From contig CM059624.1 of assembly GCA_030435675.1 (NCBI GenBank), forward strand, positions 31,085 to 95,084: 64,000 nt of DNA, given 5' to 3'. Origin of the DNA: Steinernema hermaphroditum (taxonomy: Eukaryota; Nematoda; Chromadorea; Rhabditida; Steinernematidae). Positions 37,054-51,800 of this stretch are shown here, in pieces. Positions within the stretch are counted from its first letter, which is position 1; each line of letters begins with the position of its first letter. The notes below the pieces were generated by a model that did no database searches, had not been told where the DNA came from, and saw only the letters and a list, made by a program, of their open reading frames with translations. The position numbers and the translations under genes are program-made.

Positions 37054-40000
37054 AGAACTGCACGAGCCTGATCGAACGCGCCTATTCCCGTTCGGATTAC
37101 TGTGGACTATCTTAGTTTCCTGCAAAACTTTCAATTCGAGACAGATAGGGCCTTGTTCATGCAAAGAGCTCTGCATCTGACCCTCCTGCTCCAAAGTACC
37201 ATAGCATTTTTATGATTGGATCTTGTAGAACTGCACGAGCCTGATCGAACGCGCCTATTCCCGTTGGGATTACTGTGGACTATCTTAGTTTCCTGCAAAA
37301 CTTTCAATTCGAGACAGATAGGGCCTTGTTCATGCAAAGAGTTCTGCATCTGACCCTCCTGCTCCAAAGTACCATAGCATTTTTATGATTGGATCTTGTA
37401 GAACTGCACGAGCCTGATCGAACGCGCCTATTCCCGTTGGGATTACTGTGGACTATCTTAGTTTCCTGCAAAACTTTCAATTCGAGACAGCAGGGCCCTT
37501 GTTCACACCAAGAGCTCTGCATCTGACCCTCCTGCTCCAAAGTACCATAGCATTTTTATGATTGGATCTTGTAGAACTGCACGAGCCTGATCGAACGCGC
37601 CTATTCCCGTTGGGATTACTGTGGACTATCTTAGTTTCCTGCAAAACTTTCAATTCGAGACAGCAGGGCCCTTGCTCATACCAAGAGCTCTGCATCTGAC
37701 CCTCCTGCTCCAAAGTACCATAGCATTTTTATGATTGGATCTTGTAGAACTGCACGAGCCTGATCGAACGCGCCTATTCCCGTTGGGATTACTGTGGACT
37801 ATCTTAGTTTCCTGCAAAACTTTCAATTCGAGACAGCAGGGCCCTTGCTCATACCAAGAGCTCTGCATCTGACCCTCCTGCTCCAAAGTACCATAGCATT
37901 TTTATGATTGGATCTTGTAGAACTGCACGAGCCTGATCGAACGCGCCTATTCCCGTTGGGATTACTGTGGACTATCTTAGTTTCCTGCAAAACTTTCAAT
38001 TCGAGACAGATAGGGCCCTTGTTCATACAAAGAGCTCTGCATCTGACCCTCCTGCTCCAAAGTACCATAGCATTTTTATGATTGGATCTTGTAGAACTGC
38101 ACGAGCCTGATCGAACGCGCCTATTCCCGTTGGGATTACTGTGGACTATCTTAGTTTCCTGCAAAACTTTCAATTCGAGACAGATAGGGCCCTTGTTCAT
38201 GCAAAGAGCTCTGCATCTGACCCTCCTGCTCCAAAGTACCATAGCATTTTTATGATTGCATCTTGTAGAACTGCACGAGCCTGATCGAACGCGCCTATTC
38301 CCGTTCGGGATTACCTGTGGACTATCTTAGTTTCCTGCAAAACTTTCAATTCGAGACAGATAGGGCCCTTGTTCATACAAAGAGCTCTGCATCTGACCCT
38401 CCTGCTCCAAAGTACCATAGCATTTTTATGATTGGATGTTGTAGAACTGCACGAGCCTGATCGAACGCGCCTACTCCCGTTGGGATTACTGTGGACTATC
38501 TTAGTTTCCTGCAAAACTTTCAATTCGAGACAGCTAGGGCCCTTGTTCATACAAAGAGCTCTGCATCTGACCCTCCTGCTCCAAAGTACCATAGCATTTT
38601 TATGATTGGATCTTGTAGAACTGCACGAGCCTGATCGAACGCGCCTATTCCCGTTGGGATTACTGTGGACTATCTTAGTTTCCTGCAAAACTTTCAATTC
38701 GAGACAGCAGGGCCCTTGTTCATACCAAGAGCTCTGCATCTGACCCTCCTGCTCCAAAGTACCATAGCATTTTTATGATTGGATCTTGTAGAACTGCACG
38801 AGCCTGATCGAACGCGCCTACTCCCGTTGGGATTACTGTGGACTATCTTAGTTTCCTGCAAAACTTTCAATTCGAGACAGCGGGGCCCTTGCTCACACAA
38901 AGAGATCTGCATCTGACCCTCCTGCTCCAAAGTACCATAGCATTTTTATGATTGGATCTTGTAGAACTGCACGAGCCTGATCGAACGCGCCTATTCCCGT
39001 TGGGATTACTGTGTGGACTATCTTAGTTTCCTGCAAAACTTTCAATTCGAGACAGTTAGGGCCCTTGTTCATACAAAGAGCTCTGCATCTGACCCTCCTG
39101 CTCCAAAGTACCATAGCATTTTTATGATTGGATCTTGTAGAACTGCACGAGCCTGATCGAACGCGCCTATTCCCGTTGGGATTACTGTGGGACTATCTTA
39201 GTTTCCTGCAAAACTTTCAATTCGAGACAGATAGGGCCTTGTTCATACAAAGAGCTCTGCATCTGACCCTCCTGCTCCAAAGTACCATAGCATTTTTATG
39301 ATTGGATCTTGTAGAACTGCACGAGCCTGATCGAACGCGCCTATTCCCGTTGGGATTACTGTGGACTATCTTAGTTTCCTGCAAAACTTTCAATTCGAGA
39401 CAGCAGGGCCCTTGTTCATACCAAGAGCTCTGCATCTGACCCTCCTGCTCCAAAGTACCATAGCATTTTTATGATTGGATCTTGTAGAACTGCACGAGCC
39501 TGATCGAACGCGCCTATCTCGTTGGATTTACTGTGGACTATCTTAGTTTCCTGCAAAACTTTCAATTCGAGACAGCTAGGGCCCTTGCTCATACCAAAGA
39601 GCTCTGCATCTGACCCTCCTGCTCCAAAGTACCATAGCATTTTTATGATTGGATCTTGTAGAACTGCACGAGCCTGATCGAACGCGCCTATTCCCGTTGG
39701 GATTACTGTGGACTATCTTAGTTTCCTGCAAAACTTTCAATTCGAGACAGCTAGGGCCCTTGTTCATGCACCAAGAGCTCTGCATCTGACCCTCCTGCTC
39801 CAAAGTACCATAGCATTTTTATGATTGGATCTTGTAGAACTGCACGAGCCTGATCGAACGCGCCTATTCCCGTTGGGATTACTGTGGACTATCTTAGTTT
39901 CCTGCAAAACTTTCAATTCGAGACAGCTAGGGCCCTTGTTCATACAAAGAGCTCTGCATCTGACCCTCCTGCTCCAAAGTACCATAGCATTTTTATGATT

Positions 40001-43000
40001 GGATCTTGTAGAACTGCACGAGCCTGATCGAACGCGCCTATTCCCGTTGGGATTACTGTGGACTATCTTAGTTTCCTGCAAAACTTTCAATTCGAGACAG
40101 ATAGGGCCCTTGTTCATACAAAGAGCTCTGCATCTGACCCTCCTGCTCCAAAGTACCATAGCATTTTTATGATTGGATCTTGTAGAACTGCACGAGCCTG
40201 ATCGAACGCGCCTATTCCCGTTGGGATTACTGTGGACTATCTTAGTTTCCTGCAAAACTTTCAATTCGAGACAGCAGGGCCCTTGCTCATACCAAGAGCT
40301 CTGCATCTGACCCTCCTGCTCCAAAGTACCATAGCATTTTTATGATTGGATCTTGTAGAACTGCACGAGCCTGATCGAACGCGCCTATTCCCGTTGGGAT
40401 TACTGTGGACTATCTTAGTTTCCTGCAAAACTTTCAATTCGAGACAGATAGGGCCTTGTTCATACAAAGAGCTCTGCATCTGACCCTCCTGCTCCAAAGT
40501 ACCATAGCATTTTTATGATTGGATCTTGTAGAACTGCACGAGCCTGATCGAACGCGCCTATTCCCGTTGGGATTACTGTGGACTATCTTAGTTTCCTGCA
40601 AAACTTTCAATTCGAGACAGCAGGGCCCTTGATCATACCAAGAGCTCTGCATCTGACCCTCCTGCTCCAAAGTACCATAGCATTTTTATGATTGGATCTT
40701 GTAGAACTGCACGAGCCTGATCGAACGCGCCTATTCCCGTTGGGATTACTGTGGACTATCTTAGTTTCCTGCAAAACTTTCAATTCGAGACAGCAGGGCC
40801 CTTGCTCATACCAAAAGCTCTGCATCTGACCCTCCTGCTCCAAAGTACCATAGCATTTTTATGATTGGATCTTGTAGAACTGCACGAGCCTGATCGAACG
40901 CGCCTATTCCCGTTGGGATTACTGTGGACTATCTTAGTTTCCTGCAAAACTTTCAATTCGAGACAGCAGGGCCCTTGCTCATACCAAGAGCTCTGCATCT
41001 GACCCTCCTGCTCCAAAGTACCATAGCATTTTTATGATTGCATCTTGTAGAACTGCACGAGCCTGATCGAACGCGCCTATTCCCGTTGGGATTACTGTGG
41101 ACTATCTTAGTTTCCTGCAAAACTTTCAATTCGAGACAGATAGGGCCTTGTTCATACAAAGAGCTCTGCATCTGACCCTCCTGCTCCAAAGTACCATAGC
41201 ATTTTTATGATTGGATCTTGTAGAACTGCACGAGCCTGATCGAACGCGCCTATTCCCGTTGGGATTACCTGTGGACTATCTTAGTTTCCTGCAAAACTTT
41301 CAATTCGAGACAGCTAGGGCCCTTGCTCATACCAAGAGCTCTGCATCTGACCCTCCTGCTCCAAAGTACCATAGCATTTTTATGATTGGATCTTGTAGAA
41401 CTGCACGAGCCTGATCGAACGCGCCTATTCCCGTTGGGATTACTGTGGACTATCTTAGTTTCCTGCAAAACTTTCAATTCGAGACAGCAGGGCCCTTGCT
41501 CATACCAAGAGCTCTGCATCTGACCCTCCTGCTCCAAAGTACCATAGCATTTTTATGATTGGATCTTGTAGAACTGCACGAGCCTGATCGAACGCGCCTA
41601 TTCCCGTTGGGATTACTGTGGACTATCTTAGTTTCCTGCAAAACTTTCAATTCGAGACAGCTAGGGCCCTTGCTCATACAAAGAGCTCTGCATCTGACCC
41701 TCCTGCTCCAAAGTACCATAGCATTTTTATGATTGGATCTTGTAGAACTGCACGAGCCTGATCGAACGCGCCTATTCCCGTTGGGATTACTGTGGACTAT
41801 CTTAGTTTCCTGCAAAACTTTCAATTCGAGACAGCAGGGCCCTTGCTCATACCAAGAGCTCTGCATCTGACCCTCCTGCTCCAAAGTACCATAGCATTTT
41901 TATGATTGGATCTTGTAGAACTGCACGAGCCTGATCGAACGCGCCTATTCCGTTGGGATTACTGTGGACTATCTTAGTTTCCTGCAAAACTTTCAATTCG
42001 AGACAGCTAGGGCCTTGCTCATGCCAAGAGCTCTGCATCTGACCCTCCTGCTCCAAAGTACCATAGCATTTTTATGATTGGATCTTGTAGAACTGCACGA
42101 GCCTGATCGAACGCGCCTATTCCCGTTGGGATTTACTGTGGACTATCTTAGTTTCCTGCAAAACTTTCAATTCGAGACAGATAGGGCCCTTGCTCATACA
42201 AAGAGCTCTGCATCTGACCCTCCTGCTCCAAAGTACCATAGCATTTTTATGATTGGATCTTGTAGAACTGCACGAGCCTGATCGAACGCGCCTATTCCCG
42301 TTGGAATTACTGTGGACTATCTTAGTTTCCTGCAAAACTTTCAATTCGAGACAGCAAGGGCCCTTGCTCATACAAAGAGCTCTGCATCTGACCCTCCTGC
42401 TCCAAAGTACCATAGCATTTTTATGATTGGATCTTGTAGAACTGCACGAGCCTGATCGAACGCGCCTATTCCCGTTGGGATTACTGTGGACTATCTTAGT
42501 TTCCTGCAAAACTTTCAATTCGAGACAGCAGGGCCCTTGCTCATACCAAAGAGCTCTGCATCTGACCCTCCTGCTCCAAAGTACCATAGCATTTTTATGA
42601 TTGGATCTTGTAGAACTGCACGAGCCTGATCGAACGCGCCTATTCCCGTTGGGATTACTGTGGACTATCTTAGTTTCCTGCAAAACTTTCAATTCGAGAC
42701 AGCTGGGCCCTTGTTCATACCAAGAGCTCTGCATCTGACCCTCCTGCTCCAAAGTACCATAGCATTTTTATGATTGGATCTTGTAGAACTGCACGAGCCT
42801 GATCGAACGCGCCTATTCCCGTTGGGATTACTGTGGACTATCTTAGTTTCCTGCAAAACTTTCAATTCGAGACAGATAGGGCCCTTGTTCATACCAAGAG
42901 CTCTGCATCTGACCCTCCTGCTCCAAAGTACCATAGCATTTTTATGATTGGATCTTGTAGAACTGCACGAGCCTGATCGAACGCGCCTATTCCGTTGGGA

Positions 43001-46000
43001 TTACTGTGGACTATCTTAGTTTCCTGCAAAACTTTCAATTCGAGACAGCTAGGGCCCTTGCTCATACCAAGAGCTCTGCATCTGACCCTCCTGCTCCAAA
43101 GTACCATAGCATTTTTATGATTGGATCTTGTAGAACTGCACGAGCCTGATCGAACGCGCCTATTCCCGTTGGGATTACTGTGGACTATCTTAGTTTCCTG
43201 CAAAACTTTCAATTCGAGACAGATAGGGCCTTGTTCATGCAAGAGCTCTGCATCTGACCCTCCTGCTCCAAAGTACCATAGCATTTTTATGATTGGATCT
43301 TGTAGAACTGCACGAGCCTGATCGAACGCGCCTATTCCCGTTGGGATTACTGTGGACTATCTTAGTTTCCTGCAAAACTTTCAATTCGAGACAGATAGGG
43401 CCCTTGTTCATGCAAAGAGCTCTGCATCTGACCCTCCTGCTCCAAAGTACCATAGCATTTTTATGATTGGATCTTGTAGAACTGCACGAGCCTGATCGAA
43501 CGCGCCTATTCCCGTTGGGATTACTGTGGACTATCTTAGTTTCCTGCAAAACTTTCAATTCGAGACAGCAGGGCCCTTGTTCATACCAAGAGCTCTGCAT
43601 CTGACCCTCCTGCTCCAAAGTACCATAGCATTTTTATGATTGGATCTTGTAGAACTGCACGAGCCTGATCGAACGCGCCTATTCCCGTTGGGATTACTGT
43701 GGACTATCTTAGTTTCCTGCAAAACTTTCAATTCGAGACAGATAGGGCCTTGTTCATACAAAGAGCTCTGCATCTGACCCTCCTGCTCCAAAGTACCATA
43801 GCATTTTTATGATTGGATCTTGTAGAACTGCACGAGCCTGATCGAACGCGCCTATTCCCGTTGGGATTACTGTGGACTATCTTAGTTTCCTGCAAAACTT
43901 TCAATTCGAGACAGTATAGGGCCTTGTTCATGCAAAGAGTTCTGCATCTGACCCTCCTGCTCCAAAGTACCATAGCATTTTTATGATTGGATCTTGTAGA
44001 ACTGCACGAGCCTGATCGAACGCGCCTATTCCCGTTGGGATTACTGTGGACTATCTTAGTTTCCTGCAAAACTTTCAATTCGAGACAGCAGGGCCCTTGC
44101 TCACACCAAGAGCTCTGCATCTGACCCTCCTGCTCCAAAGTACCATAGCATTTTTATGATTGGATCTTGTAGAACTGCACGAGCCTGATCGAACGCGCCT
44201 ATTCCCGTTGGGATTACTGTGGACTATCTTAGTTTCCTGCAAAACTTTCAATTCGAGACAGCTAGGGCCCTTGCTCATACAAAGAGCTCTGCATCTGACC
44301 CTCCTGCTCCAAAGTACCATAGCATTTTTATGATTGGATCTTGTAGAACTGCACGAGCCTGATCGAACGCGCCTATTCCCGTTGGGATTACTGTGGACTA
44401 TCTTAGTTTCCTGCAAAACTTTCAATTCGAGACAGATAGGGCCTTGTTCATGCCAAAGAGCTCTGCATCTGACCCTCCTGCTCCAAAGTACCATAGCATT
44501 TTTATGATTGGATCTTGTAGAACTGCACGAGCCTGATCGAACGCGCCTATTCCCGTTGGGATTACTGTGGACTATCTTAGTTTCCTGCAAAACTTTCAAT
44601 TCGAGACAGATAGGGCCTTGTTCATGCACCAAGAGCTCTGCATCTGACCCTCCTGCTCCAAAGTACCATAGCATTTTTATGATTGGATCTTGTAGAACTG
44701 CACGAGCCTGATCGAACGCGCCTATTCCCGTTGGGATTACTGTGGACTATCTTAGTTTCCTGCAAAACTTTCAATTCGAGACAGCTAGGGCCCTTGTTCA
44801 TGCAAAGAGCTCTGCATCTGACCCTCCTGCTCCAAAGTACCATAGCATTTTTATGATTGGATCTTGTAGAACTGCACGAGCCTGATCGAACGCGCCTATT
44901 CCCGTTGGGATTACTGTGGACTATCTTAGTTTCCTGCAAAACTTTCAATTCGAGACAGCAGGGCCCTTGCTCATACCAAGAGCTCTGCATCTGACCCTCC
45001 TGCTCCAAAGTACCATAGCATTTTTATGATTGGATCTTGTAGAACTGCACGAGCCTGATCGAACGCGCCTATTCCCGTTGGGATTACTGTGGACTATCTT
45101 AGTTTCCTGCAAAACTTTCAATTCGAGACAGCTAGGGCCCTTGCTCATACAAAGAGCTCTGCATCTGACCCTCCTGCTCCAAAGTACCATAGCATTTTTA
45201 TGATTGGATCTTGTAGAACTGCACGAGCCTGATCGAACGCGCCTATTCCCGTTGGGATTACTGTGGACTATCTTAGTTTCCTGCAAAACTTTCAATTCGA
45301 GACAGATAGGGCCTTGTTCATGCAAAGTTCTGCATCTGACCCTCCTGCTCCAAAGTACCATAGCATTTTTATGATTGGATCTTGTAGAACTGCACGAGCC
45401 TGATCGAACGCGCCTATTCCCGTTGGAATTACTGTGGACTATCTTAGTTTCCTGCAAAACTTTCAATTCGAGACAGCTAGGGCCCTTGTTCATACCAAGA
45501 GCTCTGCATCTGACCCTCCTGCTCCAAAGTACCATAGCATTTTTATGATTGGATCTTGTAGAACTGCACGAGCCTGATCGAACGCGCCTATTCCCGTTGG
45601 GATTACTGTGGACTATCTTAGTTTCCTGCAAAACTTTCAATTCGAGACAGATAGGGCCCTTGTTCATACAAAGAGCTCTGCATCTGACCCTCCTGCTCCA
45701 AAGTACCATAGCATTTTTATGATTGGATCTTGTAGAACTGCACGAGCCTGATCGAACGCGCCTATTCTCGTTGGATTACTGTGGACTATCTTAGTTTCCT
45801 GCAAAACTTTCAATTCGAGACAGCAGGGCCCTTGTTCATACCAAGAGCTCTGCATCTGACCCTCCTGCTCCAAAGTACCATAGCATTTTTATGATTGGAT
45901 CTTGTAGAACTGCACGAGCCTGATCGAACGCGCCTATTCACGTTGGAATTACTGTGGACTATCTTAGTTTCCTGCAAAACTTTCAATTCGAGACAGATAG

Positions 46001-46079
46001 GGCCCTTGTTCATACAAAGAGCTCTGCATCTGACCCTCCTGCTCCAAAGTACCATAGCATTTTTATGATTGGATCTTGT

Positions 46080-46598
46080 AGAACTGCACGAGCCTGATCG
46101 AACGCGCCTATTCCCGTTGGGATTACTGTGGACTATCTTAGTTTCCTGCAAAACTTTCAATTCGAGACAGCAGGGCCCTTGTTCATACCAAGAGCTCTGC
46201 ATCTGACCCTCCTGCTCCAAAGTACCATAGCATTTTTATGATTGGATCTTGTAGAACTGCACGAGCCTGATCGAACGCGCCTATTCCCGTTGGGATTACT
46301 GTGGACTATCTTAGTTTCCTGCAAAACTTTCAATTCGAGACAGCAGGGCCCTTGTTCATACCAAGAGCTCTGCATCTGACCCTCCTGCTCCAAAGTACCA
46401 TAGCATTTTTATGATTGGATCTTGTAGAACTGCACGAGCCTGATCGAACGCGCCTATTCCCGTTGGGATTACTGTGGACTATCTTAGTTTCCTGCAAAAC
46501 TTTCAATTCGAGACAGCAGGGCCCTTGTTCATACCAAGAGCTCTGCATCTGACCCTCCTGCTCCAAAGTACCATAGCATTTTTATGATTGGATCTTGT
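46080..46598. repeat. Three consecutive identical monomers
   Basis: Units starting at 46080, 46253 and 46426 appear identical over 173 bp, each with GGGATTACTG, CAGGGCCCTTGTTCATACC and TGATTGG. The next unit (46599) switches to ATAGGGCC and is 172 bp. The run suggests a very recent single-monomer amplification. Confidence 0.8.
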
Positions 46599-47889
46599 AG
46601 AACTGCACGAGCCTGATCGAACGCGCCTATTCCCGTTGGGATTACTGTGGACTATCTTAGTTTCCTGCAAAACTTTCAATTCGAGACAGATAGGGCCTTG
46701 TTCATGCAAGAGTTCTGCATCTGACCCTCCTGCTCCAAAGTACCATAGCATTTTTATGATTGGATCTTGTAGAACTGCACGAGCCTGATCGAACGCGCCT
46801 ATTCCCGTTGGGATTACTGTGGACTATCTTAGTTTCCTGCAAAACTTTCAATTCGAGACAGATAGGGCCCTTGTTCATACCAAGAGCTCTGCATCTGACC
46901 CTCCTGCTCCAAAGTACCATAGCATTTTTATGATTGGATCTTGTAGAACTGCACGAGCCTGATCGAACGCGCCTATTCTCGTTGGGATTACTGTGGACTA
47001 TCTTAGTTTCCTGCAAAACTTTCAATTCGAGACAGCAGGGCCCTTGTTCACACCAAGAGCTCTGCATCTGACCCTCCTGCTCCAAAGTACCATAGCATTT
47101 TTATGATTGGATCTTGTAGAACTGCACGAGCCTGATCGAACGCGCCTATTCCCGTTGGGATTACTGTGGACTATCTTAGTTTCCTGCAAAACTTTCAATT
47201 CGAGACAGCTAGGGCCCTTGTTCATACCAAGAGCTCTGCATCTGACCCTCCTGCTCCAAAGTACCATAGCATTTTTATGATTGGATCTTGTAGAACTGCA
47301 CGAGCCTGATCGAACGCGCCTATTCCCGTTGGGATTACTGTGGACTATCTTAGTTTCCTGCAAAACTTTCAATTCGAGACAGATAGGGCCCTTGTTCATG
47401 CCAAAGAGTTCTGCATCTGACCCTCCTGCTCCAAAGTACCATAGCATTTTTATGATTGGATCTTGTAGAACTGCACGAGCCTGATCGAACGCGCCTATTC
47501 CCGTTGGATTTTCTGTGGACTATCTTAGTTTCCTGCAAAACTTTCAATTCGAGACAGCAGGGCCCTTGCTCATACCAAGAGCTCTGCATCTGACCCTCCT
47601 GCTCCAAAGTACCATAGCATTTTTATGATTGGATCTTGTAGAACTGCACGAGCCTGATCGAACGCGCCTATTCCCGTTGGGATTACTGTGGACTATCTTA
47701 GTTTCCTGCAAAACTTTCAATTCGAGACAGCTAGGGCCTTGTTCATACCAAGAGCTCTGCATCTGACCCTCCTGCTCCAAAGTACCATAGCATTTTTATG
47801 ATTGGATCTTGTAGAACTGCACGAGCCTGATCGAACGCGCCTATTCCCGTTGGGATTACTGTGGACTATCTTAGTTTCCTGCAAAACTT

Positions 47890-48822
47890 TCAATTCGAGA
47901 CAGCAGGGCCCTTGCTCATACCAAGAGCTCTGCATCTGACCCTCCTGCTCCAAAGTACCATAGCATTTTTATGATTGGATCTTGTAGAACTGCACGAGCC
48001 TGATCGAACGCGCCTATTCCCGTTGGAATTACTGTGGACTATCTTAGTTTCCTGCAAAACTTTCAATTCGAGACAGATAGGGCCCTTGTTCATGCCAAGA
48101 GTTCTGCATCTGACCCTCCTGCTCCAAAGTACCATAGCATTTTTATGATTGGATCTTGTAGAACTGCACGAGCCTGATCGAACGCGCCTATTCCCGTTGG
48201 GATTACTGTGGACTATCTTAGTTTCCTGCAAAACTTTCAATTCGAGACAGATAGGGCCCTTGTTCATACCAAGAGTTCTGCATCTGACCCTCCTGCTCCA
48301 AAGTACCATAGCATTTTTATGATTGGATCTTGTAGAACTGCACGAGCCTGATCGAACGCGCCTAATCCCGTTGGAATTACTGTGGACTATCTTAGTTTCC
48401 TGCAAAACTTTCAATTCGAGACAGAAGGGCCCTTGATCATGCCAAAGAGCTCTGCATCTGACCCTCCTGCTCCAAAGTACCATAGCATTTTTATGATTGG
48501 ATCTTGTAGAACTGCACGAGCCTGATCGAACGCGCCTATTCTCGTTGGGATTACTGTGGACTATCTTAGTTTCCTGCAAAACTTTCAATTCGAGACAGAT
48601 AGGGCCCTTGTTCATACAAAGAGTTCTGCATCTGACCCTCCTGCTCCAAAGTACCATAGCATTTTTATGATTGGATCTTGTAGAACTGCACGAGCCTGAT
48701 CGAACGCGCCTATTCCCGTTGGGATTACTGTGGACTATCTTAGTTTCCTGCAAAACTTTCAATTCGAGACAGCTAGGGCCTTGCTCACACAAAGAGCTCT
48801 GCATCTGACCCTCCTGCTCCAA
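47890..48822. repeat. Run of consecutive 174-bp monomers
   Basis: Successive units here carry ATAGGGCCC or GAAGGGCCC cassettes and measure 174 bp. Because 174 is divisible by three, one minus-strand frame stays open for 310 codons, the longest in the window. The frame translates the satellite over and over and has no independent support as a gene. One unit carries the rare CCTAATCCCGTTGGAATT and TTGATCATGCC combination (about 48361), which recurs in near-identical form at about 49925. Confidence 0.85.
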
Positions 48823-51800
48823 AGTACCATAGCATTTTTATGATTGGATCTTGTAGAACTGCACGAGCCTGATCGAACGCGCCTATTCCCGTTGGGATTA
48901 CTGTGGACTATCTTAGTTTCCTGCAAAACTTTCAATTCGAGACAGCTAGGGCCCTTGTTCATACCAAGAGCTCTGCATCTGACCCTCCTGCTCCAAAGTA
49001 CCATAGCATTTTTATGATTGGATCTTGTAGAACTGCACGAGCCTGATCGAACGCGCCTATTCCCGTTGGGATTACTGTGGACTATCTTAGTTTCCTGCAA
49101 AACTTTCAATTCGAGACAGATAGGGCCTTGTTCATGCAAAGAGTTCTGCATCTGACCCTCCTGCTCCAAAGTACCATAGCATTTTTATGATTGGATCTTG
49201 TAGAACTGCACGAGCCTGATCGAACGCGCCTATTCCCGTTGGGATTACTGTGGACTATCTTAGTTTCCTGCAAAACTTTCAATTCGAGACAGCATAGGGC
49301 CCTTGTTCATGCCAAGAGTTCTGCATCTGACCCTCCTGCTCCAAAGTACCATAGCATTTTTATGATTGGATCTTGTAGAACTGCACGAGCCTGATCGAAC
49401 GCGCCTATTCCCGTTGGGATTACTGTGGACTATCTTAGTTTCCTGCAAAACTTTCAATTCGAGACAGCAGGGCCCTTGCTCATACCAAGAGCTCTGCATC
49501 TGACCCTCCTGCTCCAAAGTACCATAGCATTTTTATGATTGGATCTTGTAGAACTGCACGAGCCTGATCGAACGCGCCTATTCCCGTTGGGATTACTGTG
49601 GACTATCTTAGTTTCCTGCAAAACTTTCAATTCGAGACAGATAGGGCCCTTGTTCATACCAAAGAGTTCTGCATCTGACCCTCCTGCTCCAAAGTACCAT
49701 AGCATTTTTATGATTGGATCTTGTAGAACTGCACGAGCCTGATCGAACGCGCCTATTCCCGTTGGGATTACTGTGGACTATCTTAGTTTCCTGCAAAACT
49801 TTCAATTCGAGACAGTAGGGCCCTTGTTCATACAAAGAGCTCTGCATCTGACCCTCCTGCTCCAAAGTACCATAGCATTTTTATGATTGGATCTTGTAGA
49901 ACTGCACGAGCCTGATCGAACGCGCCTAATCCCGTTGGAATTCCTGTGGACTATCTTAGTTTCCTGCAAAACTTTCAATTCGAGACAGAAGGGCCCTTGA
50001 TCAAGCCAAGAGCTCTGCATCTGACCCTCCTGCTCCAAAGTACCATAGCATTTTTATGATTGGATCTTGTAGAACTGCACGAGCCTGATCGAACGCGCCT
50101 ACTCTCGTTGGATTTCCTGTGGACTATCTTAGTTTCCTGCAAAACTTTCAATTCGAGACAGCAGGGCCCTTGTTCACACAAAGAGCTCTGCATCTGACCC
50201 TCCTGCTCCAAAGTACCATAGCATTTTTATGATTGGATCTTGTAGAACTGCACGAGCCTGATCGAACGCGCCTATTCCCGTTGGGATTACTGTGGACTAT
50301 CTTAGTTTCCTGCAAAACTTTCAATTCGAGACAGCAGGGCCCTTGCTCACACCAAGAGCTCTGCATCTGACCCTCCTGCTCCAAAGTACCATAACATTTT
50401 TATGATTCCATCTTGTAGAACTGCACGAGCCTGATCGAACGCGCCTATTCCCGTTGGGATTACTGTGGACTATCTTAGTTTCCTGCAAAACTTTCAATTC
50501 GAGACAGCTAGGGCCTTGTTCATCCAAAGAGCTCTGCATCTGACCCTCCTGCTCCAAAGTACCATAGCATTTTTATGATTGGATCTTGTAGAACTGCACG
50601 AGCCTGATCGAACGCGCCTACTCCCGTTGGGATTACTGTGGACTATCTTAGTTTCCTGCAAAACTTTCAATTCGAGACAGATAGGGCCCTTGTTCATGCC
50701 AAGAGTTCTGCATCTGACCCTCCTGCTCCAAAGTACCATAGCATTTTTATGATTGGATCTTGTAGAACTGCACGAGCCTGATCGAACGCGCCTATTCCCG
50801 TTGGGATTACTGTGGACTATCTTAGTTTCCTGCAAAACTTTCAATTCGAGACAGCAGGGCCTTGCTCATACAAAAAGTTCTGCATCTGACCCTCCTGCTC
50901 CAAAGTACCATAGCATTTTTATGATTGGATCTTGTAGAACTGCACGAGCCTGATCGAACGCGCCTATTCCCGTTGGGATTACTGTGGACTATCTTAGTTT
51001 CCTGCAAAACTTTCAATTCGAGACAGTTAGGGCCTTGTTCATACAAAGAGCTCTGCATCTGACCCTCCTGCTCCAAAGTACCATAGCATTTTTATGATTG
51101 CATCTTGTAGAACTGCACGAGCCTGATCGAACGCGCCTATTCCCGTTGGGATTACTGTGGACTATCTTAGTTTCCTGCAAAACTTTCAATTCGAGACAGT
51201 TAGGGCCCTTGCTCACAGCAAGAGTTCTGCATCTGACCCTCCTGCTCCAAAGTACCATAGCATTTTTATGATTGGATCTTGTAGAACTGCACGAGCCTGA
51301 TCGAACGCGCCTATTCCCGTTGGGATTACTGTGGACTATCTTAGTTTCCTGCAAAACTTTCAATTCGAGACAGATAGGGCCTTGTTCATACAAAGAGTTC
51401 TGCATCTGACCCTCCTGCTCCAAAGTACCATAGCATTTTTATGATTGGATCTTGTAGAACTGCACGAGCCTGATCGAACGCGCCTACTCACGTTGGGATT
51501 TCTGTGGACTATCTTAGTTTCCTGCAAAACTTTCAATTCGAGACAGCAGGGCCCTTGCTCATACCAAGAGCTCTGCATCTGACCCTCCTGCTCCAAAGTA
51601 CCATAGCATTTTTATGATTGGATCTTGGAGAACTGCACGAGCCTGATCGAACGCGCCTACTCCCGTTGGGATTACTGTGGACTATCTTAGTTTCCTGCAA
51701 AACTTTCAATTCGAGACAGCAGGGCCCTTTGCTCACACCAAGAGCTCTGCATCTGACCCGCCTGCTCCACAGTACCATAGCATTTTTATGATTCCATCTT

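Larger units (their letters stand above)
37054..51628. repeat. Domain 4: homogeneous TTCCCGTTGGGATTACTG satellite block
   Basis: About 84 monomers with a nearly fixed first cassette (CCTATTCCCGTTGGG) and a fixed TGATTGGATCTTGT end. Diversity is confined mainly to the middle cassette, which mixes CAGGGCCC, ATAGGGCC, ATAGGGCCC and CTAGGGCCC starts with TTGCTCAT or TTGTTCAT and ACAAAGAG, GCAAAGAG, ACCAAGAG or GCCAAGAG ends. The one-base difference between the starts produces an irregular alternation of 173 and 174 bp units. No gene lies in the block. Confidence 0.9.
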
